Below, in pieces: positions 29,394 to 38,821 of a stretch of 64,000 nt of DNA. The translations under genes and the position numbers were made by a program. The notes beneath the pieces are model-generated. The model saw only the letters and a list, made by a program, of their open reading frames with translations. It ran no database searches and was not told where the DNA came from. Location of the stretch: NCBI RefSeq assembly GCF_037120705.1, contig NZ_JAWLJU010000002.1, positions 3,074,001 to 3,138,000 on the forward strand, read 5' to 3'. Position 1 is the stretch's first letter. Each line of letters opens with the position of its first letter. This DNA comes from Pseudoalteromonas sp. UG3-2 (GTDB lineage Bacteria; Pseudomonadota; Gammaproteobacteria; Enterobacterales; Alteromonadaceae).

Positions 29394-29931
29394 TATTGCC
29401 TCTAAAACTATCTCGCTTAAGCTCGGTTTACACTGCCTCTTTAGCGAACGATGAACACTGTTAGTACGGTTGAGCTAGAAACAACGATTTGTTGCCGCGC
29501 GTATTGCTACTCAATTGAAACTCAACGCAATATTGTATAAGAAAGTTGGCACTTTGTACCGTCAGCAAGGTGCCTGAGCTGTGCCTGTGATCTAAGTATT
29601 GTAACGCCGAGCTGACAGTGAAGGCATAGCAGACTATCAACGTCAGAGCTGTAAGTAGGCAGTGATACCAATCCGCATTAATCGTTGCGCAATTTGAGGG
29701 AGTAAACTTGACGCTAACCGCGTTCAAAGTTCCTTTTTAGAACAACCAAGTAGCAAAACTTTTGCCTGGTTATCAAGAGGGTTATCTTGCCTCAAATAGA
29801 GCACTGAATTAAGCGCATTAGTATGATTTGGCGCTCACGCACTAGGTGGCAATAATAACACAGATTAACGCCACTGTGGCAGTGCTTCGTGCTGCTTGGT
29901 GGGACTAAAGTAACAGCGCTCTGACGAGCGC
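29394..29931. other. Intergenic region between rsxA and the csrD-like gene
   Basis: 538 bases without a convincing gene. It contains the upstream region of the rsx operon and an imperfect hairpin around 29744-29777 (AACCA...TGGTT enclosing GCAAAA/TTTTGC). An 88-codon frame on the minus strand (29461-29727) has only a TTG start with a badly spaced ribosome binding site; it has one hydrophobic segment and I do not recognise it. Confidence 0.5.
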
Positions 29932-31884
29932 TTATATTTCTTTGGGCTTTTCGATGTAATAGCCTTGCACACCATCGAGGCAGAGTGTTTCAACGATGTG
30001 TTTTTCTTCTTGGCTCTCAACGCCTTCGGCAAATACATTAACACCAATACGGTGCGCAAGGTCGACCATTAAGCGCATAAAGTATTGATTGTTTTTATCT
30101 TCTTCTAAGCCACGCGTATAGCTGGCATCCATTTTGATGTAGTCAGGTTTCAAGTCGCGGAAAAACTTGAACGAGGTGAGGCCAACACCAAAACGTTCTA
30201 CGGTGATCCGGGCACCAACTCGGTGCACCATATCAATAAAGCGCTTACTGGCTTTAATATTTTGCTGTAAGCCAAACTCACTGACTTCAAAAACCAACTT
30301 AGAAGCTAGATTGGTTTCTTTTAGTAGGCGCCTCTCTAACCAAATGACAAATTGATCGTTATGGGCACTGGATGCGGTGACATTAATACCAAAGTATTTT
30401 TCATTGAAATTGCGTGTTTTGATTAGCTCCAATGAGGTATCAATAATAAGCTGATCAATTTCAATCGCCATTTCTAGCTTTTCCGCCATGGCTAGGAATG
30501 AAGCGGTGGGTAGCATTTGTCCTTCTTCGGTTTTAAAACGCGACTGGATCTCGGCGTAGGCTTTGGAGTTTTTACCAATCGGCATGATGTTCTGCATCAT
30601 TAGACTGACACGTTTACTGCTAATCACATCACGGATCACCCGACGCCAGTTTTGGTTTCCGAAGCCGGCACTGACATTGTTAACCAAATCCGATTCACGT
30701 TGAATATGCCAAGCGTTGGCTTGCTTACTCTGCGCCATGCTCATGGCGTTATCGACCACGGAAAGCAATTCGCCTAATGGTTTACCATTTTCATAAGGCA
30801 CTATACCGGTGTTTGCTACCGAAGACAGTTCCTGGTTTTGTTGGAACTGGGTGAAGCGTGACTGCAGTGTTTCGCCAAACTCTTCAGCTTCTTTACTGGG
30901 AACATTGGGCAAGATCACCGCAAAGTCGGAACTGTTGAGACGAAATACCTTACTACCGGCGTAGGTGCCAGTAACATGTTTGATAATGTCGGCAACGGCT
31001 TTGATGTATTCATCGCCTTTTTGATAGCCCCGAGTTTGGTTGATCACTTGTAACTCTGAGCAGCGGATCATTGCCAAAGAGCCAAACGCCTTTTTGTTTG
31101 ATGACTCAATATATTGTTCATAATGCTCAACAAACATATTGCGGTTACCTAAGTCAGTAACTACATCTTTATAAGCCTCTTGCTTAATCGAGTGCGCAGC
31201 ATTTTTGATGTCGTCCTGTTTGGAGCGTAAAAAACTCGCTAGGCGCTTAAAAGAGGGGAGTAGCTCATGACTTAGCTCAGAGACTTTACCGTCGTCAAAA
31301 TCGAACTCAAGATTGTCACTGGATTGGTTTTGGGTAATATAAGTGTCAACGGCATTGGCCACCGTGATGCTGACATTGCGGTTAAGCTTTTTATATACGC
31401 CTTGCATAAAAAACACTGGAATAAATGCAACCAAGGCAGAAATAACAATCAATAACAGTAGTGCCTGTTGTAAAATTTCGGCTTGGCTTTGGGCATTTAA
31501 TAAAAATTCAATCTTGATGTCTTTACTGTCATTGACGGCAAACTGCGGACGAATGGCGTTCATGGTCGATTCAATAAAGTCAGCAACAAAAGGAAGCTGA
31601 CTAGGCGTATTGACCTGCAATATCGTATTACCGTCGAAATCTCTAACAATAAAGGTAGAAAAAACATCGCCACTGTTTAGCGCTTGGCTAATATGCTCAG
31701 GAGTGACTTCTTGCAGTGTTTTATCTTTTATATACTCCGTCACCATTGCATGTGCGCTTTGTTGTGCTTGGTTTACTGCGGAGTCAAAACTTGTAGCAAT
31801 AAAAAAGCTACCAACGAGTGAGAAGATAAGCCAAGAAAGGGCTTGGAGCACGATGAGTTTTTTAAAACCAGCCATAGTACGCAT
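29932..31884 (-). CDS. csrD: CsrD-like degenerate GGDEF/EAL protein
   Basis: A 650-residue inner-membrane protein with two membrane segments (about 10-30 and 140-160), a HAMP-like region, a GGDEF domain (about 235-390) and an EAL domain (about 405-650). Both signatures are lost: GGDEF reads SSDF (RLNSSDFAVIL) and EAL reads EIQ (YAEIQSRF). In E. coli, CsrD has equally degenerate domains, does not make or break c-di-GMP, and promotes RNase E decay of the CsrB/CsrC small RNAs. The same family is called MshH where it stands next to the MSHA pilus genes; no such genes are here. Start uncertain between 31884 and the ATG at 31875. Confidence 0.8.
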   Translation of the reverse strand: MRTMAGFKKLIVLQALSWLIFSLVGSFFIATSFDSAVNQAQQSAHAMVTEYIKDKTLQEVTPEHISQALNSGDVFSTFIVRDFDGNTILQVNTPSQLPFVADFIESTMNAIRPQFAVNDSKDIKIEFLLNAQSQAEILQQALLLLIVISALVAFIPVFFMQGVYKKLNRNVSITVANAVDTYITQNQSSDNLEFDFDDGKVSELSHELLPSFKRLASFLRSKQDDIKNAAHSIKQEAYKDVVTDLGNRNMFVEHYEQYIESSNKKAFGSLAMIRCSELQVINQTRGYQKGDEYIKAVADIIKHVTGTYAGSKVFRLNSSDFAVILPNVPSKEAEEFGETLQSRFTQFQQNQELSSVANTGIVPYENGKPLGELLSVVDNAMSMAQSKQANAWHIQRESDLVNNVSAGFGNQNWRRVIRDVISSKRVSLMMQNIMPIGKNSKAYAEIQSRFKTEEGQMLPTASFLAMAEKLEMAIEIDQLIIDTSLELIKTRNFNEKYFGINVTASSAHNDQFVIWLERRLLKETNLASKLVFEVSEFGLQQNIKASKRFIDMVHRVGARITVERFGVGLTSFKFFRDLKPDYIKMDASYTRGLEEDKNNQYFMRLMVDLAHRIGVNVFAEGVESQEEKHIVETLCLDGVQGYYIEKPKEI

Positions 31885-32047
31885 CTTAAAGAGGATTATT
31901 CCATAATATCGGGTGTGTTGCTGATAACTTTATCTGCGGTATTTATTTTGATAGCAACAGATGTCAGGTTATGTTCAGCAATAGCACTGAAAATAATGCT
32001 TGTAGAGTAGTGTAATTGGTTGAAAAAGTCTAATAATTTCGTGTAAT

Positions 32048-32124
32048 TGGCTCCCCCTCCCCGACTCGAACGGGGGACCTGCGGATTAACAGTCCGTCGC
32101 TCTAACCAACTGAGCTAAGGGGGA
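32048..32124 (-). tRNA. tRNA-Asn (GTT), copy 4 of transcript
   Basis: A 77-base tRNA with encoded CCA; acceptor TCCCCCT, anticodon loop CTGTTAA (anticodon GTT). It is identical to the other three copies and last in the transcribed order. No clear terminator follows. Confidence 0.98.
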
Positions 32125-32149
32125 ACAATATAAGAAGGGTTCTATGAAG

Positions 32150-32226
32150 TGGCTCCCCCTCCCCGACTCGAACGGGGGACCTGCGGATTAACAGTCCGTC
32201 GCTCTAACCAACTGAGCTAAGGGGGA
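32150..32226 (-). tRNA. tRNA-Asn (GTT), copy 3 of transcript
   Basis: Same 77-base sequence as the other copies, separated by 25 bases from the next one in the transcript. Anticodon GTT read from CTGTTAATC. Confidence 0.98.
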
Positions 32227-32258
32227 ACTTCAATAGATTTTGACGCAGCCAATAAATT

Positions 32259-32335
32259 TGGCTCCCCCTCCCCGACTCGAACGGGGGACCTGCGGATTAA
32301 CAGTCCGTCGCTCTAACCAACTGAGCTAAGGGGGA
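32259..32335 (-). tRNA. tRNA-Asn (GTT), copy 2 of transcript
   Basis: Same 77-base sequence, 32 bases from copy 3. The spacers between the four genes differ in sequence although the genes are identical. Confidence 0.98.
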
Positions 32336-32355
32336 ATAGTCAAAGATGAGAAAGT

Positions 32356-32432
32356 TGGCTCCCCCTCCCCGACTCGAACGGGGGACCTGCGGATTAACAG
32401 TCCGTCGCTCTAACCAACTGAGCTAAGGGGGA
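32356..32432 (-). tRNA. tRNA-Asn (GTT), copy 1 of transcript
   Basis: First of four identical tRNA-Asn genes, 20 bases before copy 2. It is preceded by a near-consensus promoter at 32456-32484. Confidence 0.98.
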
Positions 32433-32455
32433 AGCGTGTCTCTCAACGGGGCGAA

Positions 32456-32484
32456 ATATTAATGACGACATTGCAAGGTGTCAA
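32456..32484 (-). promoter_or_regulatory. Promoter of the tRNA-Asn operon
   Basis: On the minus strand a perfect -35 TTGACA (32484-32479) and -10 TAATAT (32461-32456) are spaced by exactly 17 bases. A GC-rich discriminator (CGCCCCG) follows, as in stringently controlled stable-RNA promoters. The first tRNA begins about 23 bases after the -10. Confidence 0.85.
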
Positions 32485-32768
32485 CCACTAAAATCATAGA
32501 AACGTAAAAAACTGCATTAAGCGATGAAATTCTGTGCTAATTGCTGCCTTTTTAGCTTACGCTTGGGAGTAAGACGATTATTAGCGTGACTCACGTGCAT
32601 GCAGAGTATCACTATAAAGAGTGCAATCAAGCCCCCATTCAAGCAGCTTAAGTATCGCACTTCATCATTACTAGCCTAATTAGGGTCATTTTATTCACTG
32701 AGAGAAACTGGTGGATACTGTGTAAAAGCCTTCTGATGTGTATAAAAACGTCTATATATTTATATTCA

Positions 32769-32784
32769 CTGTATTTCTAACCAG
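32769..32784. promoter_or_regulatory. LexA-like SOS box
   Basis: The 20-base palindrome CACTGTATTTCTAACCAGTG contains CTG-N10-CAG with a TA-rich interior, close to the E. coli LexA consensus. It lies about 840 bases upstream of the MATE gene that is coupled to uvrB, with no gene directly beside it, so its target is unclear. Confidence 0.35.
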
Positions 32785-33088
32785 TGGTTTGGCGGGTTTT
32801 TTGTAATTTTTGAGCGTTTTGTTTGAAATATGTGCTTAAAGTGGTGTTTTTCGATGTTTAATTTTGATCTTTGTGACCACAAGTAAACTTCCCAGAAAGG
32901 ATCTCAGGTTGGGTTTGCTAAGGCAGGATAGTGGTGCAGAACCACATTGGCTTATTGCTAGCGATAGGCTAGTACAGTACGGGCTGTTTAGTTGGGTGCT
33001 GCTAAAACTCCTTGTTTTTCATTGTGCTATACATTCCTTGTGACTGAGTGAGACAAACGCTGAAAAAATCTGCCCATCTAGATTAGTC

Positions 33089-33150
33089 GATCGATCTCAA
33101 TTGATCCAGTTTATTTTTGCGTGCTGATCAGTCACTCGATTAGCTCGATC
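33089..33150. promoter_or_regulatory. Cluster of five GATC (Dam/SeqA) sites
   Basis: GATC occurs at 33089, 33093, 33103, 33126 and 33147. Five sites in 62 bases is far above the one per 256 bases expected by chance. SeqA binds closely spaced hemimethylated GATC sites. The cluster ends 48 bases before the DnaA-box pair. Confidence 0.5.
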
Positions 33151-33197
33151 GTCGCTAGAGGTTGTTACAGGCCTTTATTTTATTGGCTTAGAGAGAC

Positions 33198-33220
33198 TTA
33201 TCCACGGAATCTGTGGATAA
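33198..33220. promoter_or_regulatory. Inverted pair of DnaA boxes
   Basis: TTATCCACG (33198-33206, one mismatch to the consensus TTATCCACA) faces TGTGGATAA (33212-33220, perfect on the minus strand) across 5 bases. A weaker box (TGTTGATAA, 33472-33480) lies 250 bases downstream. The arrangement recalls the paired boxes in E. coli DnaA-control loci. Confidence 0.6.
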
Positions 33221-33316
33221 CATTGTTTATTAATATTTAAGAAGTATTGCAAGACTATGAAATCTGGGCGCTGCAGCGGTTTCAAGTAAAAAATGGAAAA
33301 TTTTTTATATCATAAA

Positions 33317-33329
33317 AATCAACGGTTTA
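33317..33329 (+). promoter_or_regulatory. IHF consensus site
   Basis: AATCAACGGTTTA fits the IHF consensus WATCAANNNNTTR at every fixed position. It is next to an AT-rich run, as is common for IHF sites, and lies 97 bases downstream of the DnaA-box pair. Confidence 0.5.
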
Positions 33330-33623
33330 AGTTGAAATGGATAATTTAGTTTATTTGTTACTCAGTATGAAGCTTTTATGAACTTTTCGCCCTAGGTCTG
33401 TGCAAAAAACATGCTACTTTAGGTTGGTATTACCACAATTTTGTCAAAATTGCTCAGTTGGTGATGAGATCTGTTGATAACCCAGCTCAAATCGGTATTC
33501 CACTGTTATTTTAGGCCCTCAGCAACCGCTTCAGATTTATCTTCTTCACTTGGCTTAGTTAATAGCAACGAGATATTGAATAGACTACAATGGCTCGCTC
33601 CTAAGTATCCGAAATAGGTTGTT

Positions 33624-35000
33624 ATGAATCAAGCCAAGCCACATTCTAATGGTAACGATATCCTTCATGGCGATATTGGCGCGACGTTAAAGCGAATGAC
33701 TGTACCCATGATATTCGGCATGATCACGCTGATGATGTTTAATCTTGTCGATACCTTCTTTATTAGTATGTTGGGTACGGCACCTCTGGCTGCCATTAGC
33801 TTTACCTTTCCTGTTACCTTTACTGTTATTAGTCTTGCCATTGGCTTAGGAATTGGCACATCAGCGGTGATAGCCAAAGCTTTGGGTAGTGACCGCCTCG
33901 AAGAAGCGAAGTTTGACGCGGCTGTTTCATTAATTAATTCGGCACTGCTGGTATTACTGCTTTCAATATTTGGCTACCTATTTACTCAACCTATCTTTGT
34001 ATTACTTGGTGCCAACCAAGAAGTTATGCCTTATATCAATGACTACATGTCGGTGTGGTTCCTCGGCTCAGTGTTATTGGTCACGCCTATGATTGGCAAC
34101 TCGGTATTACGTGCCAGCGGCGATACCAAAACCCCAAGTATCGTTATGGGGCTTGGCGGGCTGGTGAACGCCATACTCGACCCTGTTTTAATTTTTGGTT
34201 GGGGGCCGATTGCGCCAATGGGCGTAAAAGGGGCGGCAGTGGCCAGTGTGATTTCCTGGAGTTTAGGCGTAGGCATCATTTTATACTTGCTGATAATAAA
34301 GAAGGGGTTAGTGTCACTGAGTGCACGCTATACTTCATTTATCGGTGCAACGAAAAAAATCTTCACCATTGGCTTGCCTGCTGCAGGTGCAAATATGTTA
34401 ACCCCCTTAGCGATGGCGGTAATGACAGCCATGATTGCAAGCTTTGGCCCGGAAGCGGTGGCGGCTTTTGGTGTTGGTAGTCGCATTGAGTCTATTGCTA
34501 GCTTAGTGGTGCTGGCGCTGTCCATGACCTTACCTCCGTTTATTAGTCAGAACTTTGGGGCCAACTATTTTAACCGAGTATCCGATGCTTATACGCAAAC
34601 GCTGAAGTTTGTTATGGCGTTTCAATTCATCATTTATGTGTTGTTGGTACTTTGTGCACAATTTATTAGTCATATATTTGGTCAAGAGCCAGCAGTGGTA
34701 CAGACCATTGAACTGTTTATATACATTATGCCGCTAGGGTATGGCTTACAGGGGGTGATTATTCTTACTAACTCCTCCTTTAATGCCTTACATAAACCAC
34801 TAAAGGCATTAGTGTTGAGTGTCATCCGTTTGTTTGTATTTTACGTACCTATGGCGTACTTGGGCTCGCAGCTGGCTGGCCTAACTGGATTATTTGTTGG
34901 TGCCGCGCTGGGTAATTTATTTACTGCGGTGTTGGCCTATAAGTGGTTTAAAAAAGTGATAGATGATATTGCTGTCAACGCTGCTAATGAGGAAGTGTAA
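33624..35000 (+). CDS. MATE-family efflux transporter
   Basis: A 458-residue inner-membrane antiporter with 12 hydrophobic segments in two MatE halves; the N-terminal half has [20 protein letters not shown] and [14 protein letters not shown], the second half [20 protein letters not shown]. It would export cationic drugs or metabolites in exchange for Na+ or H+. The type is nearer to VmrA/DinF-like proteins than to NorM, but substrate is not readable from sequence. Its TAA stop shares a base with the uvrB ATG (TAATG), so the two are co-transcribed and likely translationally coupled. Confidence 0.88.
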   Translation: MNQAKPHSNGNDILHGDIGATLKRMTVPMIFGMITLMMFNLVDTFFISMLGTAPLAAISFTFPVTFTVISLAIGLGIGTSAVIAKALGSDRLEEAKFDAAVSLINSALLVLLLSIFGYLFTQPIFVLLGANQEVMPYINDYMSVWFLGSVLLVTPMIGNSVLRASGDTKTPSIVMGLGGLVNAILDPVLIFGWGPIAPMGVKGAAVASVISWSLGVGIILYLLIIKKGLVSLSARYTSFIGATKKIFTIGLPAAGANMLTPLAMAVMTAMIASFGPEAVAAFGVGSRIESIASLVVLALSMTLPPFISQNFGANYFNRVSDAYTQTLKFVMAFQFIIYVLLVLCAQFISHIFGQEPAVVQTIELFIYIMPLGYGLQGVIILTNSSFNALHKPLKALVLSVIRLFVFYVPMAYLGSQLAGLTGLFVGAALGNLFTAVLAYKWFKKVIDDIAVNAANEEV

Positions 35001-37003
35001 TGGAAGATAAATTTCAATTGGTATCTGAATTTCAGCCAAGTGGTGATCAGCCGACCGCCATCGCTCAACTGTGTGATGGTTTAGAGGCGGGCCTGGCGCA
35101 TCAAACCTTATTAGGAGCAACAGGGACAGGTAAAACTTTTACTATGGCCAACATAGTGAATAATCTTAATCGCCCGACCATTATAATGGCGCATAACAAA
35201 ACATTAGCAGCGCAACTATATGGAGAAATGAAAGAGTTTTTCCCACACAATGCGGTGGAATACTTCGTTTCTTATTATGATTATTATCAACCCGAAGCCT
35301 ATGTGGTTGCCAGCGATACCTTTATAGAAAAAGACGCCTCGATAAATGATCACATTGAACAAATGCGTTTATCAGCCACAAAAGCCTTATTAGAGCGTCG
35401 CGACACCATTATAGTGGCGTCGGTGTCTGCTATTTATGGTTTGGGCGACCCTGATTCTTATATGAAGATGATGCTATTACTGAAGGTGGGCGAAACCATA
35501 GATCAAAGAGATATGCTGCGTCGCCTTGCTGAACTGCAGTACACCCGCAACGACATGGACTTCAGCCGAGGCACTTACCGTGTCCGCGGTGAAGTGATTG
35601 ATATCTTCCCAGCAGAATCGGAAACCATTGCGGTGCGGGTTGAAATGTTTGATGATGAAATTGAACGATTAAGTTTGTTTGATCCCCTAACAGGGGCTGT
35701 GGAGAAGCACTTAGTACGGGCAACGATCTATCCAAAAACCCACTATGTTACGCCAAGAGAAAAGATCCTCGATGCCATAGAAAAGATCAAAAAAGAGCTT
35801 AAAGAGCGTCGCGCACAATTGCTGGATAAAAGCCGCCTGGTGGAAGAGCAGCGGATTGCGCAGCGCACTCAGTACGATATTGAAATGATGACAGAGCTGG
35901 GTTATTGCTCAGGAATTGAAAACTACAGTCGTTACCTCTCTGGGCGAGCGCCTGGCGAGCCACCGCCAACATTACTCGATTACCTTCCTGACGACGCCTT
36001 AATGATAATTGACGAGTCTCACGTCACCGTCTCGCAAGTCGGCGCCATGTATAAAGGCGATCGCAGCCGAAAAGAAAACCTAGTGGAATATGGTTTTAGA
36101 TTACCTTCAGCGCTGGATAATCGGCCACTCAAATTTGCCGAGTTTGAGGCGATTTCGCCACAGACTATTTATGTGTCGGCGACACCTGGTGATTATGAGC
36201 TAGAAAAATCCAATGGCGACGTAGCTGAGCAGGTGATCCGTCCAACTGGGTTACTAGACCCCGAGGTAGAAGTACGTCCGGTAGCCACACAGGTAGACGA
36301 CTTATTATCGGAAATTTATCGCAGGGTAGAGGTTAATGAGCGAGTACTGGTCACCACATTAACTAAGCGCATGGCGGAAGACCTTACCGATTACCTCAAT
36401 GACCACAATGTCAAAGTACGCTATTTGCACTCTGATATCGATACCGTAGAACGCATGGAGATCATCAGGGATTTGCGAAAAGGGGTTTTTGATGTGTTAG
36501 TTGGCATCAACCTGTTAAGAGAAGGCTTAGACATGCCAGAAGTGTCGTTAGTGGCGATATTAGACGCGGACAAAGAAGGCTTCTTGCGCTCCACTCGCTC
36601 TTTGATCCAAACCATTGGTCGTGCAGCACGCCACCTTCATGGTAAAGCCATTTTATATGGTGATCGTATAACTAATTCAATGCGTCAGGCAATTGATGAA
36701 ACGCAACGACGCCGTGAAAAGCAGCAAGCCTATAACGAAGAACACGGCATCACGCCAACGGCATTAAAGAAGAAAATCACTGATGTCATGGACTTAGGTG
36801 AAGAAGTTGATAATGAACAATTAGCGAGTATTGACGATAAATTCAAACCGGGTATGCCTGCATTGGATGCCAAAGAAATTGCTAAAGAAATCGACCGCCT
36901 GGAAGGGGAAATGATGAAGTTAGCCAAGGAGCTCGAGTTTGAAAAAGCTGCCCAGGTTCGTGACCAAGTGCAGCTGTTGCAGAAAAAACTGATTAAAGCC
37001 TAG
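35000..37003 (+). CDS. uvrB: Excinuclease ABC subunit B
   Basis: Damage-verification helicase of nucleotide excision repair, 667 residues. Walker A is [15 protein letters not shown] (about residue 40), the beta-hairpin that probes DNA contains [11 protein letters not shown] (about 93-105), and helicase motifs include [19 protein letters not shown] and QTIGRAARH. The UVR domain that binds UvrC closes the protein ([27 protein letters not shown] region). In E. coli uvrB is SOS-induced; I see no LexA box directly upstream, only the distant one at 32769. Confidence 0.98.
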   Translation: MEDKFQLVSEFQPSGDQPTAIAQLCDGLEAGLAHQTLLGATGTGKTFTMANIVNNLNRPTIIMAHNKTLAAQLYGEMKEFFPHNAVEYFVSYYDYYQPEAYVVASDTFIEKDASINDHIEQMRLSATKALLERRDTIIVASVSAIYGLGDPDSYMKMMLLLKVGETIDQRDMLRRLAELQYTRNDMDFSRGTYRVRGEVIDIFPAESETIAVRVEMFDDEIERLSLFDPLTGAVEKHLVRATIYPKTHYVTPREKILDAIEKIKKELKERRAQLLDKSRLVEEQRIAQRTQYDIEMMTELGYCSGIENYSRYLSGRAPGEPPPTLLDYLPDDALMIIDESHVTVSQVGAMYKGDRSRKENLVEYGFRLPSALDNRPLKFAEFEAISPQTIYVSATPGDYELEKSNGDVAEQVIRPTGLLDPEVEVRPVATQVDDLLSEIYRRVEVNERVLVTTLTKRMAEDLTDYLNDHNVKVRYLHSDIDTVERMEIIRDLRKGVFDVLVGINLLREGLDMPEVSLVAILDADKEGFLRSTRSLIQTIGRAARHLHGKAILYGDRITNSMRQAIDETQRRREKQQAYNEEHGITPTALKKKITDVMDLGEEVDNEQLASIDDKFKPGMPALDAKEIAKEIDRLEGEMMKLAKELEFEKAAQVRDQVQLLQKKLIKA

Positions 37004-37011
37004 ATGCAAAC

Positions 37012-37605
37012 TCAAAAACGGTAACTGACACCAAGGGTAAAGCCGGAGATATCCAAATCTTGCATACCTTGGTGTCGGTAACCGGCATTTACAGCCATGC
37101 CGTTATTCCAATCATACTGCCAACCGGCTTCCAGCACATAGCCAATACCATTATCATGTCCTAATTTGTTTCCATCGCGGAAAAACTTATAGCCAAAATA
37201 GGTTAAGCCGAGTTTACCGTACAAATAGCTATTTTCTGTTACCGGATAATAGCTCTTGGCGGCAAATGTGACATTGGCGTATTCCAGTTCGTCGGCACCA
37301 AGGCCAAATAAAGACTTATTATTTTGGTTGCAGGTGAATTGGCGGTCGTTATCGTCTTTGCAATGCCAGTCGTCGAGATCAGCACCATTGGTATAGCCAA
37401 GCTCAAAAGTGAGTTTCGGCATAACCTGATAATTATAATAAAGGTAAGCTTGGCCAACTCCGTCACCGTCGAGACTGGAGCCGCGATAAGAGGCACTTGC
37501 TGCAGAAAAGTCGACACCAAGGCGGTGTAGCTCGTTATTTTGTTTAGCCTGGCCCGATAAACTCACGGCCAGCAGAGTGACACATCCTAAGGTTATTTTT
37601 TTCAT
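37012..37605 (-). CDS. Outer-membrane beta-barrel protein
   Basis: A 197-residue protein with a signal peptide (MKKITLGCVTLLAVSLSGQA) and alternating hydrophobic/polar strands ending in the outer-membrane C-terminal signature with final phenylalanine (TLGVSYRF). The size fits an eight-stranded OmpA-/OmpW-like barrel. One loop carries two cysteines (DWHCKDDNDRQFTCNQ) that could form a disulfide. No specific function can be given. It converges on uvrB with an 8-base gap. Confidence 0.75.
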   Translation of the reverse strand: MKKITLGCVTLLAVSLSGQAKQNNELHRLGVDFSAASASYRGSSLDGDGVGQAYLYYNYQVMPKLTFELGYTNGADLDDWHCKDDNDRQFTCNQNNKSLFGLGADELEYANVTFAAKSYYPVTENSYLYGKLGLTYFGYKFFRDGNKLGHDNGIGYVLEAGWQYDWNNGMAVNAGYRHQGMQDLDISGFTLGVSYRF

Positions 37606-37734
37606 CTTTTAATTCCATTGTGAAAACACAGCAAAAGTGTACTGCTTGGTATAACCTTGGTCTGTTAGCTAACGTTTAAGAACGGTAAGTAAGCGTTACT
37701 TAAGCGCTATATTCACTTACAAAATACTACAGAG

Positions 37735-38109
37735 TCATGCGCTTATTTTTTCTGATGGGCGCAGTAAATGGTAGTTACTTAGGGTCAATACGGTTAACAG
37801 TAAAGCGGTTAAGCCGCACCAAACATGGTGAATAACGATATGACTGGCTATAAACATGGGTATGTCCTGCCAGCCTTGCAGCAACAATAACTTTATGATT
37901 AAAGCCAGGTAAGCGAGAAGGTGCGCGACCATGGCTATGGTAAAAAGTTGCCGAAGTTTTTTGGTGACGTTGGCATCAAAACGCCTAGATAACAATCGCA
38001 GCAGGACACTAAAACCAGCGGCCAACGCAATGGTTACCATGCCCAGCCCCAACAGCGAAGTTTTAATTAATATCAGTGCCAATAACAATGGCAGAAAAGC
38101 CATAGACAA
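37735..38109 (-). CDS. Small four-helix membrane protein, unknown
   Basis: A 124-residue hydrophobic protein with four predicted membrane segments (about 3-20, 20-40, 55-78, 85-112) and a basic cytoplasmic loop (LLSRRFDANVTKKLRQ). I do not recognise the family. A second in-frame ATG at 38103 is an alternative start. It stands between an outer-membrane barrel gene and the divergent winged-helix gene. Confidence 0.5.
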   Translation of the reverse strand: MSMAFLPLLLALILIKTSLLGLGMVTIALAAGFSVLLRLLSRRFDANVTKKLRQLFTIAMVAHLLAYLALIIKLLLLQGWQDIPMFIASHIVIHHVWCGLTALLLTVLTLSNYHLLRPSEKISA

Positions 38110-38352
38110 CCATTAACTGTGTCAATAAAAGCAAAAGCTTATAATTAACTTGGTTGTTCGTCCAGACGATTAATTCTGCCCCTAGAGTAGAGATTTTCTG
38201 ATGTTTAACTTTATACTAGGCTGCACTTTTAGGTATTTTGTAAATTAGTATTATAAATGGCTATATTTTCCGCTGGTGTTTCGCTATAAACACTAAGTGC
38301 ATTGCATAATCAACAGATAAAATAATAACGAAAAGGTTAGGAACTAGGGAAA

Positions 38353-38817
38353 ATGAAATATGCTTTTAAGGATTTTTTGTTCGACAGCAAAGAATTGACA
38401 CTCCACAAAGACGATAAAAAGCTCAATTTAAAACAGAAGCCGGCTAAGATTTTAGCCCTGTTTTTAGCGGCTCCTGAAACCATCCATTGCAAAGAAGATA
38501 TCCTGCATAGCGCGTGGCCCGAACGCAAGGTGACCGATCAGGTGGTGTTTCAAAATATTGGCCATCTGCGAGCGCTATTTGGTGATGACGCCATTAAAAC
38601 GTTTTCACGTAAGGGCTATCAGTGGCAAATTCCTTGCTCAGTGGTATCAGAGCAAGCACACAGCGACCCAGCACCAGCACAAAGTACAGAGGGTGATACA
38701 CAGCCCTCAGTGAAGGCTGAAGAGGCTCCAGTAAAAGGGGAGAACAAGTTGCCACTATTGGGCTTGGCTGGCGCTGCATTAGCCCTTGCAGCAGCGGTTT
38801 ACTTTAGCGTTTCTTAA
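38353..38817 (+). CDS. Membrane-anchored winged-helix regulator lacking a periplasmic domain
   Basis: A 154-residue protein with an N-terminal OmpR/PhoB-type winged helix (about residues 1-95; LKQKPAKILALFLAAPET, DQVVFQNIGHLRALFGDD, KTFSRKGYQWQIP) as in CadC and ToxR. An acidic, proline-containing linker follows, then one C-terminal membrane segment (LPLLGLAGAALALAAAVYFSV) with nothing after it. CadC/ToxR-type regulators normally carry a periplasmic sensor domain, so sensing would have to use the membrane segment or a partner. A sirtuin gene starts 4 bases after its stop. Confidence 0.75.
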   Translation: MKYAFKDFLFDSKELTLHKDDKKLNLKQKPAKILALFLAAPETIHCKEDILHSAWPERKVTDQVVFQNIGHLRALFGDDAIKTFSRKGYQWQIPCSVVSEQAHSDPAPAQSTEGDTQPSVKAEEAPVKGENKLPLLGLAGAALALAAAVYFSVS

Positions 38818-38821
38818 TGCC

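Larger units (their letters stand above)
32485..33623. other. Long intergenic region with DnaA, Dam, IHF and LexA-like sites
   Basis: About 1.1 kb with no open frame of 60 codons on either strand and several AT-rich runs (for example around 33287-33320). It holds a LexA-like palindrome, five GATC sites within 62 bases, an inverted pair of DnaA boxes, a perfect IHF consensus and a further DnaA-box variant, described separately. It precedes the MATE-uvrB unit. No dnaA, gidA or mioC gene is near, so it is not the usual chromosomal origin. Confidence 0.6.

Noticed and set aside
29461-29727. 88-codon minus-strand frame upstream of rsxA, vaguely like a small membrane protein
   Set aside because: Only a TTG start with a poorly spaced ribosome binding site, and no family recognised; kept only as a remark on the intergenic region.
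32830-32886. 18-codon frame downstream of the LexA-like box as an SOS peptide
   Set aside because: No ribosome binding site, and no membrane-helix character as in TisB-like toxins.
33471-33485. LexA box CTG...CAG near a DnaA-like box
   Set aside because: The spacing between CTG and CAG is nine bases, not ten, and the interior does not match.
32485-33623. Chromosomal replication origin
   Set aside because: Although it has DnaA boxes, GATC sites and AT-rich runs, there are only one or two good boxes and none of the usual oriC neighbours; a DnaA-control locus fits better.
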